64,000 bases of DNA from Eretmocerus hayati (GCA_029851415.1 CM056744.1:100225338-100289337), one strand, 5' to 3'; shown: positions 32,611-46,582, counted from the first letter of the stretch. Notes: a model not told the origin generated them from the letters alone. Numbers and translations: made by a program.

Positions 32611-35600
32611 CGTATAAAGTGAATGTACTTATACATTCGCTTTTTCTGGCTTCATGATGCATCCGGTTCGTGATCCTGTTGCACACGTGCTTGAGTTTTC
32701 GAGAGTCCCGCCTACGTTGGCAGATTAAAACTTTTGGGGTTGGTTTCGGCCAACGTGGAAACCTCTACAGATCACTTTCTATCCAATCTTCCATTTCTCT
32801 ATGTGTGTGTGTGTTTTAGCGGGACCAAATATGATAAGAAGTAAGTAGGTCGGATCGTACCCTCAATACACACCTTAATTGTCGAGTAATTATCAAAAAC
32901 TCCTCATTTTTAGGATGAAAGCTCGACAATGGATCTAGAATAAATTCCATTGTACGCTGTGATGATAATGTAAGCACGAATATTTAACGAACCAATTCCG
33001 AAGTATAATATATATATGCAGAAAAATTGCGAGTCATGCGTTAAGGTTGACGAGGCGCGTAAAATTTAACGTCGCGCAAAGAGGCTTGACAACCATATAC
33101 ACCATCTTCTTAGTCTCTTCTTCTAATACTTCTTTTTTGGAAACTACTGGCCATCCCGTGCAATATTTTTATGCTGATGGCACGGAGAGATGCCTCGTTG
33201 TCATTATTCGCGCGGAACGAAGTAAGTATGTAAAAGAATATATATGAGATGAAGGCAAAATTTGCTTGAGTATTAGAGGCAGAGACATCACTTTGAGGTT
33301 GATGATCCCTTGCGTGTGTGGTAACTTGTTGAGCGTCAATTCGCGCGGGTCTTCATGGTTTTTTGAGGAATATGAGAGAAAATATATATATATACATGCC
33401 TCGGGGATACTGTAAGACTCCAGGTCGTTGACGATATATTTGAATATGATTTAATGAAATTCTTGAGGGTAAGGGCAATGTCTTGCTATTTTGAATTTTT
33501 ATGTTGTATTCAGATTCACGGTGATAATATGAGATGGATTTTTTGGCCTTTTTTCAATGGGCCGGGGTGTCATCTTATTATGTAGCTATCCAGAAGTGTG
33601 CCATTACTATTATGAGCAATTCTTTCACCATAAGTCTTCTGGTAACAAGATTGTAATGAGGTCCTCCAAAATTCAAGCTATACTATTATGAGCAGGTTAT
33701 CAAGCGAGCTCCACTCAACGCCGCGCCGTGAGAATCCAATTTTGGGGATTTTGTAATTTATAAGAACTGCCTTTCTTGTGATCCCTTTCCTGGCCTAAAT
33801 ATGACGTATTTTAATACGTTCACTGCGATGGTGAAAACCGGCATTCCGTCTCAGAATGCGAGAGAGAACAAACTCGGGATTTTGCACATACATATAACCC
33901 CAAAACTTGCCGAAATGTCATCAGTTTGACATCTATTTACGAGATCCTCATGTAATTTTGCGGTTCCCACCAGTAGGACCAGCGGAAATTTCTTCAATGC
34001 GAAGAAGGTTAAAGATAATGATCGAAATACCAAAATGAACCTGAGGGGTATTTTTAGCTTTTCTAGGAGAAATTTTTGAATCTCTGTTTTTTTTTGGTAA
34101 TCTGCTAGTATGGTCTGAGTTTGAAGTTTTAGCCTGAGATATGAATCGCAGAGCACGATTGTGATTCTCTATCCCACGTAAAAATTTGAGATGAAAAGAT
34201 TTATTTGAAATATTTCACAACTTTCTTGGATACAAAATGTTACTCGTGCATGAGTAACTGAACTAGATTGAGTAAGGGGGAAATTGCAATATCAACCATT
34301 TACTCCAAGCTCTGTGCGTCCCACAGTTATTTCGCGTCCAAATCTCTGATCAACCGGCTCTCTATCGCACAAGTCACATGTATTGAGGCTCATTTTGTAG
34401 CTTTCGACCTTAGCTTTCGGATGAATAGAGATATTACGTTGCTAAACATCTCAATGAACTCGATAGATTCACAAATTCACTAACTTCGCAAGGATTGAAT
34501 CAATTAAAAAAACAACATATCTCCCCGTTTTTAGATAGTTTCGGTATCTATGGGTTAATTACTGAGAATTAATTCTTTTTGCCAGTTTTGCTGGAAAAAT
34601 AAAGCCCAATAATCGAAATGGAATCAGTCGAACAAGACAATAATGCACTACTCTTCATGAATGATCGTACTGTCATGAATGACCTGGAGAAAGAATAGCC
34701 ATTCCACCAGTTCCTGACAACAAAAATTCATGATACTAGAACTGAAATATCTTATGTTTACTTAAATGAAAAGATAATTGACGATGGTGTTTGTGAGAGA
34801 AACGGCGCGTCAGCAGAAATATACCACAGACCGTCAAACAACGCATGATCATGTGAAATTTGATTAACTTGATCAGAAGGGAGCGCCGCAACTCTTGACT
34901 CATCAATTGAGGAACACGTAGATGTCCCATCTTCTCGTTTGCAGAAATTAACTCGAGCGCTTTCGCGAACTGCGAGCTTTATGATGGTCATTCACCAATA
35001 AGAACTTTTTCAACACAGTAATTGAACCCCATGACTCAAGGTTATCTCGGAACAAACGTTGAAATTTCTAAAAAATTCAGTTACGAGTCAACCATTGAAA
35101 AATTAACTGCGACATAGTCATTAAAGGCATTGCTCAGAAATAATTGAGGTATTGAACATAATTGCAAAATGTATTCACAAGTTTGTACAACTCATTTTAT
35201 ACATAATTTGCATCATTCCTCAATTGTGATCGTGTAGAATAAAGATAATTTGATCTAGATAAGGCAACCACATACACCTTTTACGACGAGAAGTGCAGGT
35301 GCAGCATATTGAAGAAGAAAGTGCTTCTCATTAACTTGAAAAGTATCTTCACCTTATATCATCATCAAGCCAAATTTTAAATAATTGCACCACCTGAGGA
35401 GTAAAGAGTTAGAGTGACAGTTTCAATGGGCTGAAGAAGTTGAGCGTGTGCACGTCGCTCACTCGTCAAATGAATCGTCCGAATAATTTACCGATTCAAC
35501 TTGAATATGCGAAATGCATTTCACATACGCAAAATATGTACTTACGATTTCTCGAAATTCTGTCTCGCTTTTTAGATGAAAAGATCGTAAAGCACTTTTT

Positions 35601-35940
35601 TAACTCGGCTCAGTTAGAGGTAGATCCGGATGTTCAGATTTTGAGAAGGAGGGATTCTTTCAAGAAAATCAAGCGACTTCAACAATCTGGTTGATGAAGA
35701 GAGTAGATATCTCTCAGCCCTCGATTCTAAATCTCTGATTAATGTTTCAACATATCTATACATTTTATTCTATTAGAGAAATCGCAGTTATTCTAGTATT
35801 ACTGCAGGAAAAATTTTTGGAAAACATGTCAACTCGTGAGTGTAATACACACGTTAAAACCATATTCAAAAATTCTTATCATCCGCTTGACATGTCTGCA
35901 AAATATACGACTTCTTGCAACTGTGTGCGCAAAGTTGTAA
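32611..35940. other. Gene-poor AT-rich stretch
   Basis: No convincing gene. A short (TA)n tract lies near 33380-33394. A frame at 35440-35694 could include an exon from an acceptor at about 35572 (DEKIVKHFFNSAQ...) to TGA at 35692-35694. It lacks a recognised partner exon or domain, so I treat it as unproven. Confidence 0.35.
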
Positions 35941-35959
35941 AAAATGGAACTTCTCTATA

Positions 35960-36330
35960 TTTTTAACAGTGCGTGAAGTAATGCAGAAATGACTTCACGC
36001 ACAGATTTACATTCACGCACTGGTGGAGAGTGCGTAAATATAACTTCTCACTCTTATCTATCTGTTGAGTTTTCATTCACGCACAGTTCCAAAATATTCC
36101 ACATCATCCCTCTGAATCCGGTCTCCCTCCGAAACTTGGTTTTCGAAATGATGGACAGTTCTGCATTTACTTACAACTCCGTGCAAAAAATAGTATAATA
36201 GGCAACACGTGCAAGAAGTTTCTGCACACGTTTCCAACTCGCGCAAGAAGTAAATTTCACGCTCACTTTGAAACTTCTCGCACCCCCCAGAAGTACATAT
36301 TCACGCACGCTCACTTCGCGACTCAATTTT
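35960..36330. repeat. Repeats of TTCACGCAC-type motif
   Basis: GCGTGAAGT, TTCACGCAC and their reverse complements recur at least eight times in about 370 bp, in both orientations. This suggests a small palindromic element or decayed foldback. Non-coding. Confidence 0.45.
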
Positions 36331-36349
36331 TACAACTGGACGCTTAGCC

Positions 36350-36940
36350 TCCAGCAATTGAAGCAATTAAAATTACTATCGAAGGAATTCCTCAAAACAT
36401 ACTTATACTCACTGATTCATTGACTGCGTTGGAAAAATTGATCTCGCACACGTTCGACATTAAAACTAGTTCAATTATTTTGAAAATCAAAGAACCCCTG
36501 TGTACGGATCGATGAATACTAATTTTTGTGTCGATAGCATTTCTTATCGGTACTGAAGGAAATGGAAAGGCTGATCAAGCTGCTAAGTCAGCCACAGAGA
36601 CTATTCACAATGTAAATATAAAAATTCCGTATTCTGATTTCAGAAGTAAATTTCTAGAAAAAACCATTCAGGGTACTCTTCAAAAAATCTATTATGAAAG
36701 CCAGTTTAAAAGAGAAGAGTATTTTGAATACTATCATACAGAATCTAGACTTCCTTGATTCTATAGCCTAGAGGTGGATCGAAGATTGATTACTACCATG
36801 TGCTAATCATTACAGCTTTAGAAGCATCTTTATTTCGCATGAATGTTGTTAATGATTCATCTTGTTCTTGCGGATATTCTCATCAAGATATTGATCATGT
36901 TCTATAGCAATGTCCTAATTTTGACTCAGAGAGAAAAGGG
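36350..36940 (+). pseudogene. Non-LTR retrotransposon fragment: RNase H and CCHC-like tail
   Basis: Translated pieces in shifting frames read as an RNase H domain: ILTDSLTALEKLIS near 36400 (the Asp-Ser active-site type), then GTEGNGKADQAAKSATE near 36550-36597, matching the family's G.xGNExAD..AK block. A tail follows with FRMNVVNDSSCSCGYSHQDI near 36836-36895 and CPNFDSER near 36911, a Cys/His knuckle typical of the ends of Jockey/I/R1-type ORF2. Stops and frameshifts interrupt it (for instance TAG near 36905). The reverse transcriptase part is absent. Dead copy. Confidence 0.8.
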
Positions 36941-39219
36941 CTTAGAGGGCCTAAATCACTCAAGGGCTTAAATCACTCAGAGAATATAATATATTCATTT
37001 CAACTAGAGCAAGATCTTTTTCAACAGAACCATCATATCAAGACCAATGCAGTGCACTTTTGAAACTTTTGAAAGAATGCGAGTTGAATATCTAAGTGAT
37101 ATAGTTACTCAGACATTATTCATGGATGTAAGTTTATAGTTCGTAAGTCATATGTATAACATTTGTAGCAAAATAACCCTGTGAAAGGCTTGATAGAGCT
37201 TGATAAAAAAAAACTCAAATGCTCAAGATTGAGTGTGACGAGAAGCTAGAATTATTTATTTGTATAAATCCCTGATCTAGATGTCACCCGAATGAAGAAG
37301 TAGTGAAATTTTTGATGGAAAAAGTGAAAAATGAGTTAATGGTACATCAATTCGGACTTCATTTATTTGAGCGAAAGAGAAAGATATTTCGATATTTACG
37401 ATATAATGGTCCCTCAATGTCGATATCATGTGCTTTGGATAAGATAAGATAACATTTTATTCGCTCCATAGCAAAAGTTGACAGAATCAGATATGCTAAT
37501 ATCGACATCTATATCGCGCCAATACCGATAATGGTATCGATTTTATATTAAAAATCGTGCAACTCTAAATACTGTGCGTCCTGAAATTTTATTTTGTCAC
37601 GAGCTGCTGGTCGATTAAGTGCTCTAAAAATCTCAAAATATTGTCTAAAACTTCGAACATATAAATGACACGTCAGTTGAATCAAAATCACAAAATCAAT
37701 TTCGAATTCCAATTCCGATTAAGAAGAAACACGACGTTCACGTTCACTCTTTCGCATCAACAAACCATTCCCAGAATAGCTTGTAAAACCTATAGCAATC
37801 ATTGTAAATGTTGCAAACGTATACACGAATACACCTACACAACGAATCAAGGGATAAATATCGCATATGGCACACTTGGTCCCCTCTGGAGACGCGAATA
37901 CATATGGGCCCCTCGAACTTTACTCACATACATGAGCGCGCGCTACCTCCCCTAAACACCACCCGAATAAGATACAATGCCTGCCACCCTAATACGTATT
38001 TTTCACAAGAAGATCTCCATTTTCTCGTTTGCTTTGGGCCCAGTGACCATAATGCTACTTCCTATAGATGATTCTTCACGTATATTGGCATTGCTGAATG
38101 CGTGAGGTTGAATGACATTTTGTGAGATCTGTGTTAGAGATTTTGGGCCTTATCTTTGTGCTGATATTTTGAAGGGCCAAATGTGAGCCTCATTTGAAAA
38201 TATCAAATTTTGTGGATTATGACTGGTTCACTTTATACATGACAAATTTTTGATAGATGATTCTCAGCACCAGCACATGATATTTACTGAGATATACGGT
38301 TTAACGGACACATGGCGGTTTTTAATTTTTTTCTCGGTAAATCGGTTCAAACGTTACTAATAAGTCTACGTTTTGAAAGAGGCATGAAATTTCATCTACA
38401 AAGTTTGCGGGATTCTTTGGTGTTGTATTTTTTATAGTAACGGTGAATATAAATATGTGAGATTCGCAAAATACTCAAAAGTGGGCTGTTACCTGAACCA
38501 TGTTCCGTTCACATATAATACAGCCTTGACCGCGTAGTTCGTTGGCTTCATCGATTTTGTTATCGATCGGCTACTTATAAAGCTTATGGGTGGGGACCCC
38601 TTCAAAATGTAGTATAATGTATTTTTGCTTGAGGGAAGACGAGGCATAGTTGCGTATCAAAATGAAACTATAGAGGATTTTCAAGGAAGGGGATCATGCT
38701 GCGTTATATTTTTCTTCCAAAATTGTCTATCTTGCATTTGACCTTTTATTCTCATGCTATAGCTTTAGTATTTCCCAATGAGGTAACATTTTAATATTCT
38801 AGGGTTTCGAGGATTCAACAAACCGGAGATTCTGAAGTTTTTCCCCAAAATTTCTTGCCAAACGCAAATAGTTAAGAAATTGTGGTGCAGAAAAAGTTAT
38901 TAATCCATGATCTAAAAAACATCATATGAATCATACTTTCGGTGGGAATTATCATTGTGATCTTGCCCTGAAAGAAGGTCCACAAAGTGCGGGAAGAAGA
39001 GTTCTCAGCCGTCTCAAAATCTTGAAAATACAAGGTTACTTATGTTCAAATGTTTCAAATGTCACAGTGTGTGGAAGTCTCGGTTGATCTCAAGAGAAGC
39101 TCGATTTAATTTCAAAAGTTTGAAGGTTTTGGATGAAAACAGGGTTCTCAGTAGATCTTTGTTACAAAAATTTTTTGATTGGTATTGTGGACCATCAATC
39201 TTGGTTTTCCATGACCAGA

Positions 39220-39251
<32 letters not shown>

Positions 39252-39700
39252 AAGAGGTTCTACCTGTACACTGAGAAAAGAATTAGTGCGAAGAAAATGA
39301 TTGAAGCCACATAAATCTTTAGTGCATTGAAAAACACAAGATAATTCTCAATTTCCCCATCACAATTTCCCCACAACTTTACTATTCACTCATAATTTTC
39401 AAAAATTTTCAGAACTTTGACCTCATTGTCAAAACTGATTGGTAGACACGAGAAGCTAGGAAAAATCTTGGAAATTCGAAGATTTTCCCACTACGACAAA
39501 GTTTTATCACAATACTTGGCCCTGAAACTGCTGACAAACTGAGTTAGATACCTCGAAAAATTTTTCAAGTAGAGAAATTTCAAAAGCCCTCCTGCACAAC
39601 TTCCTCCAGTATGTCCTACTAGACACCCATGCAAGTGTACCAAACCTACTTCCGAAGTATACACCTTCCTGCCCCGCGGGCTTCCTGCTTCTCGCACTTC
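36941..39700. other. Gene-poor region upstream of asense
   Basis: No gene recognised. Holds a 24-base T-run at 39222-39245. Its last part is the likely upstream regulatory region of asense. Open frames at 37665-38071 and 39042-39314 have no recognisable domain and look like chance. Confidence 0.35.
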
Positions 39701-39870
39701 CACACACATGGGTACACCCCACGTTCATGTGAGCACATTTTCAAATACAGATAATCCATGTACACTGATGGAGGGATGGTCGCGCGCGCCTGGCGCGTGC
39801 TCATTTCCCCCTCCCCAAAAAAATTCTCCATTCTCTTCCCTCGCTCTCTCTTTATATTCCCTTTGGGTCG

Positions 39871-39890
39871 CACATGTGATGTATAAAGTA
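39871..39890 (+). promoter_or_regulatory. asense core promoter: E-box and TATA box
   Basis: An E-box CACATGTG at 39871-39878 is followed by TATAAA at 39882-39887. This predicts transcription start near 39910-39915 and a leader of about 120 bases to the ATG at 40032. A second weaker TATA-like TATATAGG lies at 39932-39939. Confidence 0.5.
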
Positions 39891-40031
39891 TACTATATAG
39901 TCGTACGCTTTTGTACACCGGATCCGGACGCTATATAGGATTCTCTTCTATATACTTACATCATATATGGGGGTTGAACGTTTCGAAACTGTTAGTGCTA
40001 GCGTCAGTAGCGAAGAGTCTTTCAGACTGGC

Positions 40032-43000
40032 ATGTCCGCTCTCGTACAACAGCTGCAACAGCAGCAGCAGCAACATCAAGGAATTCAGTCTTCTTGTAAT
40101 AGTCAACAGATTGGTCTACTTAGTACTAGATCGGCTGCTATGCCTGCTAAAAGTGTTAGTGTAGATGGTAATAGTGTTGAGGTTAGGAAACAAGTTCAAG
40201 TGGTAGTTCAGAGTTCAACGACGAGGCAGAAACTACATCAAAATTTGGAAATGCCTCATTACGATCCTGCTAGATTGAAAAAACATGGAAAGAATGGTCA
40301 ACCACCACCGGTTTCTGTTGCTAGAAGAAATGCACGAGAAAGGAATAGGGTTAAACAGGTAAGGTGAAATAGAAGATCGTGAAGTTTTTTTTAGGGTTGG
40401 ACGGTGGTGTTAGGGAAAGTGTTGGGGGTGTTCGGTTGGCGTATAAAGTGAAGTGCTGTGATGAAATTGTGTTGGGGTGAGGTCAATTGGATGCAACATC
40501 GCAGAGTTGAGGCAGTGAATTTACACCATCTAAATCTGGGATTTTTGTGTTGTTGTGAAATGTGATGTACATCGTTTCTACAGGAATCGTCGAATTTTGG
40601 AAACAATGACCGTGGGATATCATATTCAAAGATTTTCCAGGAATGTTGATCGTCTGCTTATTTACGTGCAGTATGAGTAGTGAACAGAATCAAAACAAAC
40701 AATTTGTACATTTTCTCCTCCAGGCTCTCCTGGTGCTGAGATTGAAATTGTTGCTATCTAGACTCTTGTTCCAACCTCTTTTTGGATAATCTTAAGAGCC
40801 TCACACGTTATATGTTGAATTATTGGCATAAGATCAGGCTTTTTTCCAAATTTATCAAGGTTCCATGCCATTTTCTGTAGAATGCTGGGAAAAATCATGA
40901 CCATCAGCTCGATCATCAGATTATCTTGAATTTCTTTGTGACGTGGTGCAAGTCAGTTGATGTTGCAAACCACTTTTGATCCACTCCCATGGAGGCTTCT
41001 AAGATTTTCACGTCAAAATATTCATTCGAAAATTCGTGTAAGAAAAAAAAATTTGACTCAAGGAATCCTGATAAAAATTACACCAAATCCCACGGTGACT
41101 GATCAAATTGTGAGGAATTTTGTGCAACACAAAAATGAGAACATGACTAATTTTCTCGTGGAATAATGATAATAGCGACATCCTTCGATCCCCATAGAAA
41201 GTCGTGCACTTTATGTGGATTTCTGTAGGGATTTCTTAAAAATGTACTTGCAGAGCTTGAGGTGACGTGATGTACCATTGTTAGCCCCTGAAAATTCTAC
41301 ATGGATACAGTAGCTTTAAAGACAAGCGTAATTCGGAAGTCAATGTTATCAAACTGCTCAGACTCGATCGCGTATTAGCAATATTGATGTGAAAACTTTG
41401 TCTGTCTTCAACACATCATTTCTTGAAATTCAGTTCTACTTTGTTCCCAATGCTTTTGAGGTGTAATGTAATAAAATTTGAGCAGCAACTGAAGAGAAGA
41501 GTTGAGCTGTTCATGAATGATGAATGCATAATATATGCCAATTTTGAACCATTGTTTTGAGCTATTTTTTGTGTCATCGTTGTCTAGACTCAGAAAATAC
41601 AAGATAGTCACGTGATTTCTTGTAAAGTCTTCAAAGTCACCAGTAGTTAGTGCTTAGCTCTTGAATGTTGAAGTGTGATCAAAATCATCCTCCCAATTAA
41701 GAGTATTCAACTTCATCATTTCTTTGTCTCTGCTCATCTATAATAATAACAAAAAGGCATAATCAACGGTATCATTTTCACTCATCCAATTTTGAAGTAG
41801 CTCGGATATTTGTGACAGAAGTCTGATTCATATTACATTTCAATCAAATTCATCATCATAAAAACATGGTTGAGTGTGGGGGGCAACAATCAAACCCTGA
41901 AAAAGTACTTGTTTTAGCCAAGTTTTTCCTGACAGAAATATTAGCTTTTACAATCAATCAATATCTGAGCTCGATATTGATGAGTATTTGAATTTACAAA
42001 ATTGTTTCTTTAGAGCTACCTTTTGACGGTTAACATGGCATCACATCATGCTCGACAAAAATGGAGAAGGTGACATTTCAAGGCTCCATAATTTTTCAAG
42101 TCTTTATCACAAAACTATTTGCAAAAATTTTCTCTCGTTAAACCCTCTTGACGTTATTTGCAGTCTCTTCAAGCGAGTCTTTACATTCTACAACTTTTGG
42201 AATATTCCCCGCTCTCGCTCGTTGTCAATGACTTATCGGCAAGATCCAATTTTACCATCATCATCAAGACCAAAAACTATGCTTTCAGGTGAATCACGGC
42301 TTTGCAACCCTTCGTGAACACATACCCAGCCACGTATGCCAGAATTACGGAGACCGAAGTAAAAAGCTCTCAAAAGTCGAAACCCTTCGTATGGCTGTTG
42401 AATATATCAGAGCACTTCAAAGGCTGATTGCTGAAGCGGATGGTCAAGATCCTGATGTCCTTTATGACACATCCGACCTACACCAACATCATCATCATCA
42501 ACTTCATTCACCATCAGGAACAACCATACCATCACCTACAGGAAGTGGTTTTTCAGGTTCTGATGGTCTTCAAGTATCTGGCCTTGCTAGTGATGAACTT
42601 CATGGTTGTACAGACGAAAGTGAACAACCGGACAGTAGTGGTTTCCTCGATGATGAGCTTGAAGATAGTAAAGAAAGTGTCCTTGCTGATTCTAAGAGGT
42701 TCCTTGAACAACAGCATCAGCACCAGCAGCATACAAGATCGTTGACGGAACAAAACAGGTGCGAAACTTTGAAACGATATGGGTATTATATATGGATGGC
42801 AAGCTGCGAGTATATGGTTGATCGATCTGTCGTTAGAGACAACGTGAGGGCAGGTGCAACGGCTCCTTTAGAGTCTCTGAAGATTCGCGATGCAGATAGT
42901 GAATTTGGCGCGTGCAAGGAGTGTGCCTCTTATTAGTGCATCTGCAGCTCATTGCTGTAGATAGAAACGATGGGCAGATGGAATTGGAGCGCGGTAGTTT

Positions 43001-44264
43001 GAGTTTTTGTGATAAGGTATTAGGGGGGAAGTTTGTTTGGTCAAGTCGGATGCATGTGAAGAAATTTTCAACTTTTTCCATCCTCAGGAGGACATTGAAA
43101 GTTCATTAATTTGTGTGTGGAATCTTGAATGGTTATTATTGATTCATCAGAATCGATAACAACCATACAAAAAAATTCAAAGAAAATTTTTTTCTATCAA
43201 GACCGTGGAATGATAATGAACTGCACGTCTGATGAAACTTTTTCATGAATTTCTCTAGATTGGCATATGAATAAGATCTAGATTGGCAGATGAATTTCTC
43301 AGAGAAGTCAATTTGACGCAATTTCATGGCTGAGGATATTTGAATCAGTCCAGAATGGTGAACTGCTGACGCTTTTCCATTAAATTCTTTGATGGCTATT
43401 CACAATAACTATAGGATAGATTCATCTATACTTCCACAAAACTTTTCCAAAAACTGCGTGTTTGAGATGACATAGTTTGCTTGCTGGATGATGAAAAAAT
43501 CTGGCAAAGTCATATATCACGATTTCAAACTTTTTCAAGACTTTAGTGTCAAGTCAACCAATCATCATAGCTTTTTAATTCAACTAAAATTCGTTAAGAG
43601 TAGTCTTAGAATCTTTCAACTTGTGTACCTCCTGACACGGCTAGAGTTATATGGAAATCGCCTTGCTCGTGACCATAACCTAATCATCACAATTTTTTAC
43701 AGGCTCACAGAGAACCAAAACAGATCAGAACCACGTCGCAGACGAGATTCACCAATATCAAACTACTATACGGCAAAACAGTTGACATTCGGCGACGAAG
43801 AGAACATCGAGCCACTCTCAAATCGTCATAACAACAACAGCCTCACCGCAACCAACAACAACACTACTCCGACCTCTCCTACCTCGACTACCACTAATAA
43901 CAACAATAACAATAACAACAACGTTTTACTGAGTAGTTTTCCTCCATTGTTACTTCAAGCCTCGCCCACAGCAGTATTACCACCAGTAAAACGTGAACTT
44001 CAACTGATACAACAGCAGCAGCAAGAAATCGACAGCTGCGGACCGAGGGAGGAGACAATTCTAACCTCTTCTGCGCCATATTCAGCTCAAATGCTGATTG
44101 AAGGCGTGCAAGAGGCGAGGCTTGAACCTGGCGCTCAAATTGTATACGTCACGACTGGTCCAGATGGAAGTGCAGCATATTATAGGCACGAACTTGCTAA
44201 TGCTGGAGAATTTATTGACACGTGGTGGGATCAGGATAGACAACAGAGACTTGGGCATGTGTGA
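40032..44264 (+). CDS. ase: Achaete-scute family bHLH transcription factor, asense type
   Basis: Exons 40032-40358, 42289-42758 and 43703-44264 join in frame (phases 0 and 2, GT-AG) to 452 aa. The ATG opens with a polyglutamine tract and has a purine at -3. The bHLH domain starts with the basic region [14 protein letters not shown] at the end of exon 1. It continues as [13 protein letters not shown], a loop, then [20 protein letters not shown] in exon 2, the family hallmark. A His-run (HQHHHHQ) and an acidic Ser-rich stretch follow. Exon 3 has Asn/Thr runs and ends with EFIDTWWDQ, like the family's conserved C-terminal motif. The product should bind E-boxes as a heterodimer with Daughterless in neural precursors (known for the family). 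asense rather than ASH/scute is preferred from the long protein and loop. No other AS-C gene is seen here. Confidence 0.88.
40359..42288 (+). other. asense intron 1 (1.93 kb), splits the bHLH domain
   Basis: Donor CAG|GTAAGG at 40359 and acceptor TTTCAG ending 42288; phase 0 between Gln109 and Val110 of the basic/helix-1 junction. No repeat or other gene is evident inside. Confidence 0.7.
42759..43702 (+). other. asense intron 2 with proneural-type E-box
   Basis: Donor ACAG|GTGCGA and acceptor TTTTTTACAG; phase 2. The 5' part stays open for 58 codons in the exon frame to a TAG at 42934-42936, so a retained-intron isoform could be made. It contains GCAGGTGC (42850-42857), matching the E-box core used by Achaete/Scute/Asense-Daughterless dimers. 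Confidence 0.6.
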
Positions 44265-46560
44265 CACCAGAATTTGAAGATTTTTTTCTTCGAATGAATA
44301 TAGGTGAGGTGAGTTTGTTTTTTGAAACATTTTGTGCTTCGTTTGAGAAATAGGAGTTTTGAGAGTTGTGGGTTTTGGGTCATTCTGGGCGGAGATGATT
44401 AAAGAGAGAAATAGAAGTAACAGGTGGTTGGCTTGGTTGGGAGTGTTGTGCCATGTCGGTAGGTTGGGAATTTATTCTGGATAGTTTGTGGAAATTGATC
44501 TAAGTTCGCCAATGTATCGTCTAAATTGGGATGTGCAATTTCGTAGGGCGATTTTTCAACGTAAGAAGGTAGAAAAAATCGTTGTGCGTTGGACTTTGTG
44601 TCTGATATTTGTGCGTTGGAAAATCTTGCAAGCGATAGTAAAATATTATAATAATCTCAGAAAGCATTACATTGATGAAATGAATTTTAAAGTTACATGA
44701 TAGGAAAAAACCTCGAAAAAAAGCCTTTAGCGTTCCCAGTAAGAAGTTATATTGATGTTGAAACTGAATCGTAATCTGCTGATTTTTTTACGAATCCGAC
44801 AAGAATTCCAATAATTCTTAATGAAAAATGAAGACTGGCCACAAAAACATGGTTAGGAATTTTCAACATAATTATTATATTAGTTCGTATTTTTCGCCTA
44901 AATTTTCAGTAGTTTCCCAGTAAGTTTGAAACGCCCAAACACTTTTGCATAAGCGAGATTCGAAATCTATCCCTCAATTCAAAAACATTCTCCCGATAAA
45001 AAAACTCTCACGATCGTCAAATTAGAATTGATAAAAGAGGGCCACAATTACCCAACAAAGTTTCTCATGGTGATAGAGATAATTAGTCATAATTTTCTCT
45101 ACAAGTTGGGGCGTATCAAGACAGTCAGCCATCCAAAACTGGTGTCATCTTGCGTCCGCGTGCCTCATAGAAGGAAAGGGGTCATTTTAGAGCATATCCC
45201 ATTACTCCCCCAGGACGACTACCATATGCAAGACGTTCGAGTCCCCTACAAGTACACCAGCCACGTGTTGCGCTTCCGAAAGTTCCGCGCCGCCACTATA
45301 CCCCCACACACTAAACAATACAATTTGCCAAGACTGACTCGCACTCGCATAATCGTTTATTCGTAATAGCCCAGTCACGTCGCTCAAACAAATAATACGC
45401 CTACTTCCACTCCATGCCACCCTTTGAACATCAATTTTAGCAAAGCTCCTTATGTTCTTTTGTAAGCGCGCGAAAATTCAAAATTTTTTTAATCCAAGCT
45501 CGCTTACCAGGGGAGGAAATAAGTTCTTTCTAGAATTCTTGAACGCAAAGAAAATATACTCAACGGAAACACTTGAACCAACGTTCGGGAAAGCGTCACG
45601 TGTTCATATCCAAGTATCTATATATTGAACTAAAAGCTCTGGTACAGCGATATGGATATCTTATATGCGCATGTGTGGGAACTTAAGAACAACATGAGTG
45701 TACTTATATGAAGTGGTGTGCTATAACCCGGAGGAAGAACCACCGAGTCGCGTTTCTCGGCACACGTGCTCTTGGCATACATATCTATAGAGGACCGAAA
45801 TAGAAGTGTCATTACTCCGAGAAACATGTGGATTTGTAAGCTAAAATATATGTATAGGTATACGCATGGGGTGTGCGTGGTGGTGATATGAGAAGACTCG
45901 GAAAACGACTAACCACTTTGCCCGCGTGCCCTCTCGATCGAAAAACGAAGACGCCTCATATGTGCGGGTGCCTCTCTCGTGTGAGACACGTGCTGAACTT
46001 CCTCGTTCAAAATTCGTCCTCTTCCTCTCACTTTTAGATATAGGCTATAGCTTAGGTTTTAGTCTTATAGTGTCTGAGATAAACTGTGATGGACACTTTA
46101 TTTCATGGTATTTTCGAGGCATAGAGAGATTTTTTGAAAGATACTTTGCGGGAAAATTTGAGACGATACGAGGGCTGGCGCCAGCTTCAAAAATACAATC
46201 TGACTCGGGGCTTCCGATTTTTTTTACGGATATTGTAAATCAGAAAGAGGGAAGTAGATGGATGTATTCCGGTTTATGGTAATACTTAATGCGGGAGATG
46301 GAAAAGTCATCAAACTCCGATATCCGAATGATTTTGTAAAAAAAACGTTGCAACTTGGATAGTTTTTTACGACTCTGGCAAGTGGGGTTCGATTTGATTT
46401 CTAAAATTAGATGAGCGTGATTTTCTAGGATTTTGAGTTGGGAACAATTCAATTCGATTCAATTGTTCTGACAAAATACATTCGATCATTCAAATGAGTG
46501 ACATGAAAAAGTGGTTTTTGAGTCCTAAGATCGAGTATTGTATTCGTATAGACTCGAAAA
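44265..46560. other. Downstream of asense; possible regulatory patch
   Basis: No gene recognised. A locally GC-richer block at about 45140-45330 contains a palindromic E-box CACGTG at about 45262-45267. A CAGGTG lies near 44421. No clear AATAAA was found just behind the asense stop, so the transcript end is undefined. Confidence 0.35.
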
Positions 46561-46582
46561 ATAGCTCACAATAATCTCTCAC

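Noticed and set aside
45140..45330. Second AS-C gene or conserved exon in a GC-richer block
   Set aside because: No bHLH motif in any frame. At most a regulatory patch with an E-box.
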